A DNA stretch of 64,000 nt from Pseudomonadota bacterium (GTDB lineage: Bacteria; Pseudomonadota; Gammaproteobacteria; Xanthomonadales; Rhodanobacteraceae). This document shows, piece after piece, positions 34,875 to 43,361 of this stretch. The stretch covers positions 1 through 64,000 of the forward strand of contig JAJYQO010000047.1 in the NCBI GenBank assembly GCA_021794575.1, written 5' to 3'. Position numbers and translations under genes: made by a program. The stretch's first letter is position 1, and each line of letters starts with the position of its first letter. The notes under the pieces are model-generated. The model made no database searches, had not been told where the DNA came from, and saw only the letters and a program-made list of their open reading frames with translations.

Positions 34875-35755
34875 ACCCAGCCCTTGCGGCGGCCCAGCCG
34901 CACCAGCACCCAGGTCGCCGCCAGGCTGAACACGAACAGCACGAAGGCGATCGCCGAGGCCAGGCCCAGATTCCACCAGTCGAAACCCTGGTTGTACATC
35001 AGGTACAGCACCGACAGCGTGCTCTGCAGCGGTCCGCCCTCGGTGATCACGTAGGGCTCGGCGAACAATTGGAAATAGCCCACCATGGTCAGCAGGCCCA
35101 CCGTCATCAGCGTCGGCCCCAGCATCGGCAGCGTGATGTGGCGCAGCTGCCGCCAGGCGCCGGCGCCGTCCAGGCGCGCGGCCTCGTAAAGCTCCCCGGG
35201 AATGGCCTGCAGCCCGGCCAGCACGATGATCATCGCGTAGCCGAAGTTCTTCCACACCGCGAACAGGATGATGGTGGGCATCGCCAGATGCGGGTTGCCC
35301 AGCCAGTCGAGCGGGTGGATGCCGAGCGCGCCCAGCGCGTAATTGACGACACCGTAACGCTGCTGGAACAGGTATTTCCAGATCACCGCCACCGCGACCA
35401 GATTGGTCACCACCGGCGTGAACAGCGCGACGCGGAAAAACCCTTTCCAGCGCGCCAGCCGCGAGTGCACCAGCAGCGCCGCGCCCAGCGCGGCGGCGAC
35501 CGACAGCGGCACGCCCACCGCCACGAAGTACAGCGTGTTGCCCAGCGCCTTCCAGAACAGGCCCATGCGCAGCACGACCAGGTAATTGGCCAGCCCGACG
35601 AAGCGCAGATTCTTCAGGCTGGCCAGGGCATAGATGTCGAAGTCGGTGAAGCTGAGGCCCAGCGCCGCCAGCACCGGCAGCAGGAAGAACACCGCGATCA
35701 CGATCAGCGCCGGTGCGGCGAACATCCATCCAGCCAGCGCCTGGCGGGATTTCAC
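34871..35755 (-). CDS. Carbohydrate ABC transporter permease (MalF type)
   Basis: A 294-residue CUT1 permease with about six helices and the EAA loop LYEAARLDGAGAWRQLRHITLPML. The GTG at 35755 is preferred: GGGAGG lies 6 nt upstream, and the codon overlaps the stop of the binding-protein gene as GTGA. Internal ATGs would remove the first membrane helix. Together with the 34050 permease and the 35752 lipoprotein it forms a sugar importer. Given the GH144-like enzyme encoded just upstream, oligosaccharides from a beta-glucan are a plausible substrate (inference). Confidence 0.92.
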   Translation of the reverse strand: MKSRQALAGWMFAAPALIVIAVFFLLPVLAALGLSFTDFDIYALASLKNLRFVGLANYLVVLRMGLFWKALGNTLYFVAVGVPLSVAAALGAALLVHSRLARWKGFFRVALFTPVVTNLVAVAVIWKYLFQQRYGVVNYALGALGIHPLDWLGNPHLAMPTIILFAVWKNFGYAMIIVLAGLQAIPGELYEAARLDGAGAWRQLRHITLPMLGPTLMTVGLLTMVGYFQLFAEPYVITEGGPLQSTLSVLYLMYNQGFDWWNLGLASAIAFVLFVFSLAATWVLVRLGRRKGWV

Positions 35756-37041
35756 GGCAACCTCCCGTGCGCCAGCATCCAGCGGCGCTTGGCGAGGATG
35801 GCGTCGGTCTTGCGGTCCATCAGCGCGGTGGCCTGGGTCACGTCGAGCTCGCCCCAGGCGGCGCGCGCGGCGATGGTCTGCATCTCGCGCACGATCTGCT
35901 CGTATTCGGCGATGCGCGGCACCGCGCGCGCGCGTTCGAGCTGCGCGCGGAACGCCGCGGCGTAGGGGTCGCGCGCGATGTCCGGCCGCGCCCAGCTGGC
36001 GCGGCGCGGCGGCAGGTCGCCGGTCAGCCGGTGGAAGGCGTCCTGTACCGAGGGCCGCGACAGGTATTCGATCAGCTGCCAGGCTGCCGCCCGGTGCCTG
36101 CTGTTGCGGAAGATCACCAGACTGGCGCCGCCGGCGATGCCGGAGTTGCTGGCAGCACCCGTGGGCCCGGGCAGCGGCGCGGTGGCCCAGTCGTTCTGGA
36201 CCGCGGCCGGCATGAGCGTCGCGAACTCCTGGATCATCCACGGGCCGGAGACATAGAACGCGTAGTGCCCGCGCGCGAATTCGATGGGTACGCTGGCGAC
36301 CTGGGTGTTGTCGATGCGCGGTGCGTAACCATCGCGGAAGAAACTCAGATAAAAGCGCAGCGCCGCCTGGAACTGCGGCGTCTGGAAATTGCCGTAGCGG
36401 TCACCGTCCCTGAGAAACGAGCCGGGCTGTTCCAGCGACAACGACACCAGTTGCTCGAACTCGTTGAGCGGCAGCAGCGCCGCCCAGTCGCCGGGACGGG
36501 CGTGCGCCTTCAGTGCGGCCAGCATGCGCGCCCAGCCGGCCCAACTGCGCGGCGGATGATCGAAACCCGCCGCGGCGAGGATGTCCTTGCGGTAGAAGAT
36601 CAGGCGCGTATCCACGTACCACGGCACGCCGTAGGCCTTGCCGCCGACCACGTTGCTCTTCCAGATACCGGGAAAGTAGTCGCTGGGCGTAACGATGTGC
36701 GAAGCGGCGATGTAGCCGTCCAGCGGCACGATGGCGCGCAATGCGGCCATCTCCGGAATCCAGGTATTGCCCATCTGCGCGATGTCGGGCGTGGTGCCCC
36801 CGGCATAGGCGGTGAGCAGCTTGGCGTGCGCCGCGGTCCACGGCAGCTGCTGCACCTCGACGCGGATGTGCGGATGCTCGCGCTCGAAACCCCGCACCAG
36901 CCGCGCGGCCATCCGCCCTTCCTGACCCATGGCCCAGAAGTGCAGCACGACGATGCGTCCACCCGGCGCTGCGCGCGTGCAGCCGCCGGCCAGGGCCGTC
37001 AGCAGCACCAGCAGTACCGGCAACAGACGGCGGGATCGCAT
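35752..37041 (-). CDS. Extracellular solute-binding lipoprotein of the sugar ABC importer
   Basis: A 429-residue family 1 solute-binding protein. The lipobox LTALAGGC near residue 21 marks a lipoprotein. Typical fold segments are VLHFWAMGQEGRMAARLVRGFEREHP, LLTAYAGGTTPDIAQMGNTWIPEM and FARGHYAFYVSGPWMIQEF. Aromatic residues in the cleft (Trp, Tyr, Phe) fit sugar binding. It starts 9 bp after the GH144-like gene and overlaps the first permease by GTGA, so enzyme and importer are one unit. Confidence 0.92.
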   Translation of the reverse strand: MRSRRLLPVLLVLLTALAGGCTRAAPGGRIVVLHFWAMGQEGRMAARLVRGFEREHPHIRVEVQQLPWTAAHAKLLTAYAGGTTPDIAQMGNTWIPEMAALRAIVPLDGYIAASHIVTPSDYFPGIWKSNVVGGKAYGVPWYVDTRLIFYRKDILAAAGFDHPPRSWAGWARMLAALKAHARPGDWAALLPLNEFEQLVSLSLEQPGSFLRDGDRYGNFQTPQFQAALRFYLSFFRDGYAPRIDNTQVASVPIEFARGHYAFYVSGPWMIQEFATLMPAAVQNDWATAPLPGPTGAASNSGIAGGASLVIFRNSRHRAAAWQLIEYLSRPSVQDAFHRLTGDLPPRRASWARPDIARDPYAAAFRAQLERARAVPRIAEYEQIVREMQTIAARAAWGELDVTQATALMDRKTDAILAKRRWMLAHGRLP

Positions 37042-37050
37042 CGCCTGTCT

Positions 37051-38508
37051 TTACTGCATGGCCGGTCTGCCGTCCAGCCAGCCGCCGGTGAAGCCGGCGC
37101 GCTGCAGGCCGCGGCGGATGTACGGATTCCTGCGCATCACCCGCCAGACGAAGCCGGAGCGGTAGTTCTCGATCATCAGCAGGATCGGCCCCTGGTCGAT
37201 GCCCAGGCGCTCGCTGTCCACCCAGCCCACGCCGGGCACCACTTTGCCGCTGCGCAGCAGCGCGCCGGTAAGGTGGAAGCTGGGATTGAACGCATCGACG
37301 TAACCGTAAGGCCCGTAAATAGCCGAACCGTAGCGGGCCTGCATGGCCTCGATCATCGGGATGACGATGTGCGGGGCGAAGGCGATCGAACCCAGTGCCG
37401 CGGTCGGCGCGATGGTGCCGTCGTCCCGCGTTCCGCGGAGGCCGGCGCCGCGCGCGGCATAGCTGAAGAAGATCCGCTTGCGGCCGCCCTGGTCCAGGAC
37501 GAAGTCGCCCGGCCCGTCGCACGCGGTCAGGCCCCACAGATCCTTGCCGTAGCCGGTCCAGTGCATGGGGTTGGCGATGGCGTAGTCGCGCTGCGATTCG
37601 GTGGCGCGGCGCCCGTTGATGAAATAGTCGATGCCCTTGCCGCGCATGTAGGCGTCCTGGATGCCGCGGAAGTCGATCCACGACTCCGAGTACTGATGCC
37701 CGAACAGCGGCGCGAAACTGAGCTGCTCGCGACCGTAGTAATCACCCCAGAATCGCGGATAGGTGGCCGTCCATGCGCTCCAGGCATTTTTTTGCACCGG
37801 ATGCGTGGGCGAGCCCAGCGCCTCGATGTACAGGATCATGCCCTCGTTGTAGCCCTGCCAGTTGGCCTTGATGAAGCCGTGCTCCGGTGTCCAGCCCATG
37901 CTGATCAGCGGCGCGTCCACCTGCATCCAGGGCCAGTCCACGCGTTCGTACAGGGTCCTCGCCAGTTCGCGGATCCTGCGTTCCCGCGGCGTATCGCGAT
38001 CGAAATAGCTCATGTCGAACAGCACGCCGCCCATCAGCAGCGCAGTGTCGATGGTCGAAAGCTCGATGCCCGGCCAGCGCCGACCCGTGCGCATGTCGAG
38101 GAAGTGGTAGTAGAAGCCCTTGTAGCCGGTCACGCCCGCCGCGGCGGAGCCCTGCGGCGCAGCACTGAAGAACTCCAGCGTCGCCAGCGTGCGCTGTGCC
38201 GCCTGCGCGCGCGTAATCCAGCCGCGCTCGACGCCGATGGGGTAGGCGGTCAGCGCGAAGCCCACCGCGGCGATGCTGGAAAACGACGGCCCCGGATAGT
38301 GATCCGGCGCCAGTCCGTTGTCGGGATTGGTGGTGTCCCAGAAAAAATCGAAGGTGCGCTTTTCGATCTGCGCGATCAGCGGCGGCACGGCGTGCTCCAC
38401 CGGCAACGCCGGTATGGCGGCCGCGGCAGGTCTCGTCTGCGCATGTGAGACGGTCGGCAGCACCGTCAGCAAAGCGGTGCACAGCAGCAGCAACAAGGAT
38501 TTGGGCAT
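37051..38508 (-). CDS. Secreted glycoamylase-domain (GH144-like) glucanase
   Basis: A 485-residue exported protein with a signal peptide (LLLLLCTALLTVLPTVSHA) and a full PF10091 glycoamylase-type (alpha/alpha)6 domain. Characteristic stretches include KRTFDFFWDTTNPDNGLAPD, GWITRAQAAQRTLATLEFF, WQGYNEGMILYIEALGSPTH and GVGWVDSERLGIDQGPILLM. The characterised relatives of this domain are endo-beta-1,2-glucanases (GH144), so beta-1,2-glucan or its fragments are the best guess; this is inference. The start at 38508 has GAGG 7-8 nt upstream. A strong intrinsic terminator ends only 20 nt before the ATG. It is followed by the importer genes with 9 bp spacing. A lipoprotein paralog is encoded at 44727. 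Confidence 0.88.
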   Translation of the reverse strand: MPKSLLLLLCTALLTVLPTVSHAQTRPAAAAIPALPVEHAVPPLIAQIEKRTFDFFWDTTNPDNGLAPDHYPGPSFSSIAAVGFALTAYPIGVERGWITRAQAAQRTLATLEFFSAAPQGSAAAGVTGYKGFYYHFLDMRTGRRWPGIELSTIDTALLMGGVLFDMSYFDRDTPRERRIRELARTLYERVDWPWMQVDAPLISMGWTPEHGFIKANWQGYNEGMILYIEALGSPTHPVQKNAWSAWTATYPRFWGDYYGREQLSFAPLFGHQYSESWIDFRGIQDAYMRGKGIDYFINGRRATESQRDYAIANPMHWTGYGKDLWGLTACDGPGDFVLDQGGRKRIFFSYAARGAGLRGTRDDGTIAPTAALGSIAFAPHIVIPMIEAMQARYGSAIYGPYGYVDAFNPSFHLTGALLRSGKVVPGVGWVDSERLGIDQGPILLMIENYRSGFVWRVMRRNPYIRRGLQRAGFTGGWLDGRPAMQ

Positions 38509-38527
38509 CGCAACCTCGGACGGGATT

Positions 38528-38562
38528 AAAAAAACGCGCGCCGCCTTGCCAGCCGGCGCGCG
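38528..38562 (-). terminator. Strong intrinsic terminator between the halogenase and GH144 genes
   Basis: On the minus strand a 9-bp GC stem (CGCGCGCCG / CGGCGCGCG, 38554-38562 and 38535-38543) with a 10-nt loop is followed directly by seven Ts (38534-38528). It lies 126 bp after the halogenase stop but only 20 nt before the GH144 start codon. It therefore also forms part of the GH144 leader and could act as an attenuator. A (CACACG)n-like tract lies just upstream at about 38567-38588. Confidence 0.85.
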
Positions 38563-38687
38563 CAATCACGCACACGCACACGCACAAGCCACGTCCGTCC
38601 TGGTCGTGGGAAACAATCGCCCTGCTGCCCGGCACAGCGGCGCCCGTCGCCGGTTTCGACCCCGCGCGGCGGCGCCCATGCCGGCCA

Positions 38688-40202
38688 TCAGGCCACGACC
38701 GCGCAGCGGCGGTCGATGAAGGTCTGGTGCGGCGGCATTATCTCGACGCAACTATCGATCACCTGCGCCACGCCCCCCACCAATTGCGTCAGCTCGGCAT
38801 CGCTGATCTGGTCCACGAGCGGATGGTAGCCACGGGGCATCAGATTCTGCCCGATCATCACCTGCACCCAACTCAGTTCGGCGAACATCTCGTTGCATTC
38901 GTAAAAGACCAGCCCACTGTCCATGAACAGCCGGATCCGGTGGGCCAGATGCTGCGGAATCTCCATGCGGGCGCACTCGCGCCACAAAGGCGTGTCGTCG
39001 CGCTGGATGGCGTGATAGTGCAGGATCAGGAAATCGCGGATGCGCTCGATCTCGAAGGCGAGTTGCGCGTTGTACTCGTCCCGCACTACAGGGCTGAAAT
39101 CGTTCCATGGCATCACCGCCAGCAGACGCGCGATGCCGGACTGGATCAGGAAGATACTGGTGGACTCCAGCGGTTCCAGAAAGCCGCTGGCCAGTCCCAG
39201 CGCAACCACGTTGCGGTTCCAGAACTTGCGCCGCCGGCCCGGCGTGAATCGCAGCAGGCGCGGCTCGCCGAGCGGCGCGCCGTCAAGGCTGGCACGCAGC
39301 TTCGCAGTGGCCTCGTCGTCGCTGATGTGCCGGCTGGAATAGACATAGCCGTTTCCGGTGCGGTTCTGCAGCGGAATGCGCCATTGCCAGCCCGCAGCGC
39401 GCGCGCTGACGCGTGTGTAGGGCGTCGGTGGTCCCACCTTGGCGCAACCCATGGCCACCGCGCGGTCGCAGAACAGCCAGCGGGTGTAGTCCTCGTAACC
39501 GGTGTGCAGCGCCTGCTCGATGAGCAGGCCGCGGAAGCCGGAACAGTCCACGAACAGGTCGCCTTCGATGCGCGTGCCGTTCTCCAACTGCACTGCGGTC
39601 ACATCGCCGCGCTCGGGGTGCAGGTGGACATGCGCGATCTTGCCTTCGGTGCGGCGCACGCCACGCTGCTCGGCATAGCCGCGCAGGTAGCGCGCGTACA
39701 GGCCGGCATCGAAGTGGTAGGCGTAGTGGATGTCGGCCAACGGCGAGTTGGCCGGCGCATCGCTGGACGATGGCATGAACTTGCCCAGCACCGCGGCGGC
39801 CGTGTTGATGGAATAGTCGTTCAGCGGCCGGGCGATGCCCTTCAGTTGGGCCTTGATCCAGAACTGGTGGAATGCCAGCGGACCGATGTCGTGACCCAGC
39901 TTGCCGAACCCGTGGATGTAGCTGTCGCCGATACGCCCCCAGTCGCGGAACTGGATGCCCAGCTTGAAGGTGCCCTGCACATGGCGGACGAACTCGACTT
40001 CATCGATGCCGAGCAGATCGTTGAACCGTCTCAGGTGCGGCACCGTGGCCTCGCCCACGCCGATGGTGCCGATTTCCTCCGACTCGACCAGGTGCACGGC
40101 ATAGCGCGGCCCCAGCACCTTGGCGAAGGCGGCCGCCGCCATCCAGCCAGCGGTGCCGCCGCCGACGATCACGATGCGCTGGATTGCCTGCCGCTCTTTC
40201 AT
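38688..40202 (-). CDS. Flavin-dependent tryptophan-halogenase-like protein
   Basis: A 504-residue FADH2-dependent halogenase family protein (PF04820). The FAD-binding GGGTAGW is at 14-20, the catalytic lysine Lys80 in GTFKLGIQF, and the halogenase motif WxWxIP at Trp272-Pro277 (WQWRIP). The chloride-site segment is LEPLESTSIFLI (ESTS instead of the usual ESTG). It is therefore likely to make hypohalous acid, although its substrate is unknown. Halogenase-like genes beside TonB receptors are frequent in Xanthomonadales and Caulobacterales, and some characterised ones brominate indoles. Here it lies 100 bp after the TonB receptor with hairpins between and before a strong terminator. Confidence 0.88.
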   Translation of the reverse strand: MKERQAIQRIVIVGGGTAGWMAAAAFAKVLGPRYAVHLVESEEIGTIGVGEATVPHLRRFNDLLGIDEVEFVRHVQGTFKLGIQFRDWGRIGDSYIHGFGKLGHDIGPLAFHQFWIKAQLKGIARPLNDYSINTAAAVLGKFMPSSSDAPANSPLADIHYAYHFDAGLYARYLRGYAEQRGVRRTEGKIAHVHLHPERGDVTAVQLENGTRIEGDLFVDCSGFRGLLIEQALHTGYEDYTRWLFCDRAVAMGCAKVGPPTPYTRVSARAAGWQWRIPLQNRTGNGYVYSSRHISDDEATAKLRASLDGAPLGEPRLLRFTPGRRRKFWNRNVVALGLASGFLEPLESTSIFLIQSGIARLLAVMPWNDFSPVVRDEYNAQLAFEIERIRDFLILHYHAIQRDDTPLWRECARMEIPQHLAHRIRLFMDSGLVFYECNEMFAELSWVQVMIGQNLMPRGYHPLVDQISDAELTQLVGGVAQVIDSCVEIMPPHQTFIDRRCAVVA

Positions 40203-40219
40203 TGACGGTCGCCATCGGG

Positions 40220-40290
40220 TGGCGGGCGCATCGCACCCGCCAGTCGCGTGTCCGGGCCAACCCGCGCCGGACCATGCAATGGCCCGGCGC
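40220..40290 (-). terminator. Two hairpins after the TonB receptor gene
   Basis: In the 100-bp gap between the receptor and halogenase genes, 40264-40290 forms a 12-bp stem with one mismatch (GCGCCGG-x-CCAT, loop GCA), starting 12 nt past the receptor stop. 40220-40242 forms a second stem (TGGCGGG with CCCGCCA, extendable). Neither has a U-tract, so partial termination or 3'-end protection of the abundant receptor message is more likely than full termination. Confidence 0.5.
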
Positions 40291-40302
40291 CGGTCGCTAC
40301 GG

Positions 40303-43300
40303 TCAGAACTTCACACCAACGGTCAGCTTCACGTAGCGCGGATAGCCCGAGATCTCGCCGATGGGGTTATACGAGACCGGGTATTTGTTGAGCACCCCGT
40401 TGCTGCCGTAATTCTCGATGTAGCTCGAGTAGTTGTGCCAGTTGAACACGTTGATGATGTCGGCACGAGCGTAGGCATCGAGCCCGTACAACTTGAAGTT
40501 CTTGGTGAACTGCACCGAGAAGTCGCGGTAGCCCCAGATGCGTCCGCCGACCAGGAAGTGCGAGCCCTGCGGCGTGGCCGCCACTGGAATACAACCGCTG
40601 GGCGTATTGGGATCGCCGTAGCAGGCCAGGTTGACGCCAGGAATCGGCGTGGCCAGCGTCAGGCGCGCGCCCATGGCGATGTCCCACGGTCCCTTCAACG
40701 TGCCTGCCACCACGATGCGCTGCTTGGCCACCGGCTCGCTGATGAACGGATACTGCCATGGATACTGCGCGTCGAAGGAGTAGTTGTTGTTGAGCGCCTG
40801 GTTGTCCATGTTCCACTTGGCGTCCGTCCAGGTGTACGCGATCGTCAGGCCCCAACCCGATTGTTCCGTGTAAGGCTTATCGGCAGAGACCAGCAGCTGC
40901 GTGGTGCGCGTCTCCAGGGAGTTGCCCCACAGGATCAGGTTGCCGAATCCAGGCAGCGGATAGGTCCACGGCTGGCCGACGCCACCCCATGGTTCGTTCA
41001 CCCAGAACGCGCCACCGGGCGCGCGATTGCCCAGGAAGCCGGTCAAGCCGTCGTAGCTGAGCACCCGCGACACCGCCACACTGGTGTTCCACTCGCCGAT
41101 GCGGTTGCGCATGCCGAGGGTGAACTGGTCGGAATACGGCGTCTTCAGGTTGTTGGGCATCATGTCCACTTCCTTGCCCGTGAACGAGCCGCCCATCAAT
41201 GCCTGCAGCGCTGGAATGCTCAGATACGACGGATTCCAGGTGTAGCAAGGGGTCTGGCCGGACAGGCACGGCTGCGACGCCGTACCGAAGTAGATCGTCG
41301 GCTGCGACAAAACGTACTTGGTCTGCTCGAGCTGCAGCAGGTCGTAGAGGTTGTGGTTGTAGGTGCGGCCGATGGCACCGAAGATCACGTGCTTCTGGTG
41401 ACCATTGATGTCATAGGCGAAGCCGAAGCGCGGCGAGAAGTGCCACTTGGCGCTGCGGCTGTGGCCGTTGCTGACGTAGTCGTTAATGTTGATGCCACCC
41501 TGCGCGAGCTGCTGGGCGTAGGTGACCCCGGGCGCCGCACCAGGAGCCTGGCTGTTGAGCGCCGCCAGCACCGGCGCCGGCGTGACGTAGTTGAGGTAGG
41601 CCGGGCTGCGGTCATAGTCGGCGCGCACACCCAGGTTGAAGGTCCAGTAGCGATTGACCGTCCAGTTGTCCTGCAGGAACGCGTCCATCAGCGTGTTCCG
41701 GCTGACCGACACCGGGCTGAGACCCGGGACGGGCGAGCCGAACTGAACCTGGTACGGCGTACTCTCGGTGCCGGTGGTCGGCGAGACCTTGTAGTAGAAC
41801 AGGGCATTGCTGTCACCGGCATCCTGCGCAGTCAAGGTGACCCGCTGGATGTTGAAGCCCGCCTTGATGACGTGGTCACCGTGCCAGGTCAGGCCGTCGT
41901 AGGTGAAGTGGTCGAAGATGCCGGTACCACGCTGGCCCTTGTTCTGGAACGCCAGCGGCGAGTTGCCGGTCTGCACGATGATCTGGTTGGGGTTGAGCGG
42001 ATAGTTGGTGTTGATGGCCGCGGTGTAGGCATTGCCGATTCCCAGCACGATCGGCGTCGGCTGCCAGGCGGCATCCTGCCAGGTCGCCTCCAGGCGGTTG
42101 AACCAGTCGTAGCCGCTGTGCTCCCAGGCCAGGTCGGCGGTCTTCTGGAAGTTGATGGTGTTGAGGCCGGCGGACCGGGTCATGACCCCCCCCACTCCAC
42201 CGATCGCGGATTCGTTGCGGATATGCGACTCCAGCACGAAGCGGTCGTGGCTGGTGGGCTCGTAGTCGATCTTGGCAAACCAGTTGTTCTCGCGGAACGG
42301 CAAGTTGGCTGGGCCGATCTGCGACTGCACGCTCGCAGGCAACTGGCTCACGTAGACCTGCGGCGCATCCGGAACCACAGTGGTCGGCGTGCTGAATTTC
42401 TTGCCTTCGTAGGCGATGAAGAAGTGTGCCTTGTTCTTGATGATGGGCCCGCCGAAGTCGAAGCCGTAGTCACGGTCCGTTGACGGCGTCTTGGGAGGCT
42501 TGGCGTTCTCGGCCGGCGTGGCCGCGCGCATGCCCGAACTGTTGAAGCTGTAGAACACCTGCCCCTTGTACTGGTTGGTTCCCGACTTGGTGGCCGCCAC
42601 GACGGCGGCGCTGGAGAGCATGCCGTACTCGGCTTCCTGGCCGTTGGTGATCACGCGGTACTCACCGATGGCGAGCTGCGGGAACGGATTGCCCTGGCTG
42701 GAGTTCTGTCCGACGATGCCGCCCTGCAGCACCAGGTTCTTCTGGCTGACGCCGTCGATGTAAACGTTGATGGCGCTGTCGGCCTGGCCGCCGGCCTGCA
42801 GCTCGGTATTGCCATTGGCGGCGCGGCTGAACACCATGCCCGGCACGGTGTCGGCGAACTGCAGGAAGTTGCGCGAAGCGGCGGGCATGTTCTGGATCTG
42901 GTGCAGCGAGATGTAGCTGCCCACCTGCGAGGTGTTGACATCCTGGACATTGGCCGCGGTGCCGATGACCGTGACCGTGGCCAGCTCGGCAGCGCTTTTC
43001 TCGGCCGCCGACGGCGCGGTCAGATCGAGTGTCATCGTCGAGGCGACATTGAGCTTGACCGTTTGCGGCGTCCCCGAGCCCGCCTGCACCGTGTAGGTGC
43101 CGGGCGGCAGCCCGAGCAGGGCGTAGACGCCCCTGCCATTGGATTCGGTCTTGCGCGTGAGGCCGGTGGCGATCTCGCGCACGGTGATGACGGTGTTGGG
43201 CGCCGCGGTGCCGCGCAGGGTGGCATCGGCACTGGCGGCAAGTGCGGAAGTGGGCAGGACGGTGCCCACACCCACCAGCGAGGTGGCGATCAGGCTGGCC

Positions 43301-43335
43301 AACAACTTTTTCTTGAAGCTACGGGACGTTTGCAT
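40303..43335 (-). CDS. TonB-dependent outer-membrane receptor, Oar-like
   Basis: A 1010-residue outer-membrane receptor. After the signal peptide (to about TSALAAS) comes a carboxypeptidase-regulatory-like domain (GTAAPNTVITVREIATGLTR, GVYALLGLPPGTYTVQAG). A plug domain and a 22-strand-type barrel follow, ending in the outer-membrane signature (KLTVGVKF, terminal Phe). The N-terminal extension puts it in the Oar group, used in Xanthomonadales for large substrates including glycans. It starts 26 bp after the lacI gene with GAGGGGA upstream and no room for its own promoter, so it is probably expressed with lacI. With two GH144-like enzymes and an ABC importer nearby, a glucan oligosaccharide is the likely cargo (inference). 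Confidence 0.92.
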   Translation of the reverse strand: MQTSRSFKKKLLASLIATSLVGVGTVLPTSALAASADATLRGTAAPNTVITVREIATGLTRKTESNGRGVYALLGLPPGTYTVQAGSGTPQTVKLNVASTMTLDLTAPSAAEKSAAELATVTVIGTAANVQDVNTSQVGSYISLHQIQNMPAASRNFLQFADTVPGMVFSRAANGNTELQAGGQADSAINVYIDGVSQKNLVLQGGIVGQNSSQGNPFPQLAIGEYRVITNGQEAEYGMLSSAAVVAATKSGTNQYKGQVFYSFNSSGMRAATPAENAKPPKTPSTDRDYGFDFGGPIIKNKAHFFIAYEGKKFSTPTTVVPDAPQVYVSQLPASVQSQIGPANLPFRENNWFAKIDYEPTSHDRFVLESHIRNESAIGGVGGVMTRSAGLNTINFQKTADLAWEHSGYDWFNRLEATWQDAAWQPTPIVLGIGNAYTAAINTNYPLNPNQIIVQTGNSPLAFQNKGQRGTGIFDHFTYDGLTWHGDHVIKAGFNIQRVTLTAQDAGDSNALFYYKVSPTTGTESTPYQVQFGSPVPGLSPVSVSRNTLMDAFLQDNWTVNRYWTFNLGVRADYDRSPAYLNYVTPAPVLAALNSQAPGAAPGVTYAQQLAQGGININDYVSNGHSRSAKWHFSPRFGFAYDINGHQKHVIFGAIGRTYNHNLYDLLQLEQTKYVLSQPTIYFGTASQPCLSGQTPCYTWNPSYLSIPALQALMGGSFTGKEVDMMPNNLKTPYSDQFTLGMRNRIGEWNTSVAVSRVLSYDGLTGFLGNRAPGGAFWVNEPWGGVGQPWTYPLPGFGNLILWGNSLETRTTQLLVSADKPYTEQSGWGLTIAYTWTDAKWNMDNQALNNNYSFDAQYPWQYPFISEPVAKQRIVVAGTLKGPWDIAMGARLTLATPIPGVNLACYGDPNTPSGCIPVAATPQGSHFLVGGRIWGYRDFSVQFTKNFKLYGLDAYARADIINVFNWHNYSSYIENYGSNGVLNKYPVSYNPIGEISGYPRYVKLTVGVKF

Positions 43336-43361
43336 GGTTTCCCCTCACGGGCAAAGTGGGA

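Noticed and set aside
35713-38448. 911-codon plus-strand frame across the ABC and GH144 genes
   Set aside because: It spans three well-supported minus-strand genes with good motifs and operon overlaps; no motifs, signal peptide or plausible start of its own.
38567-38588. (CACACG)n tract as a phase-variable repeat
   Set aside because: Only about three imperfect units, in the leader rather than the coding sequence; too short to call slippage.
40120-42483. 787-codon plus-strand frame opposite the TonB receptor
   Set aside because: Antisense shadow. The minus-strand frame has the full receptor architecture ending in Phe; the plus-strand product has repetitive composition and no family.
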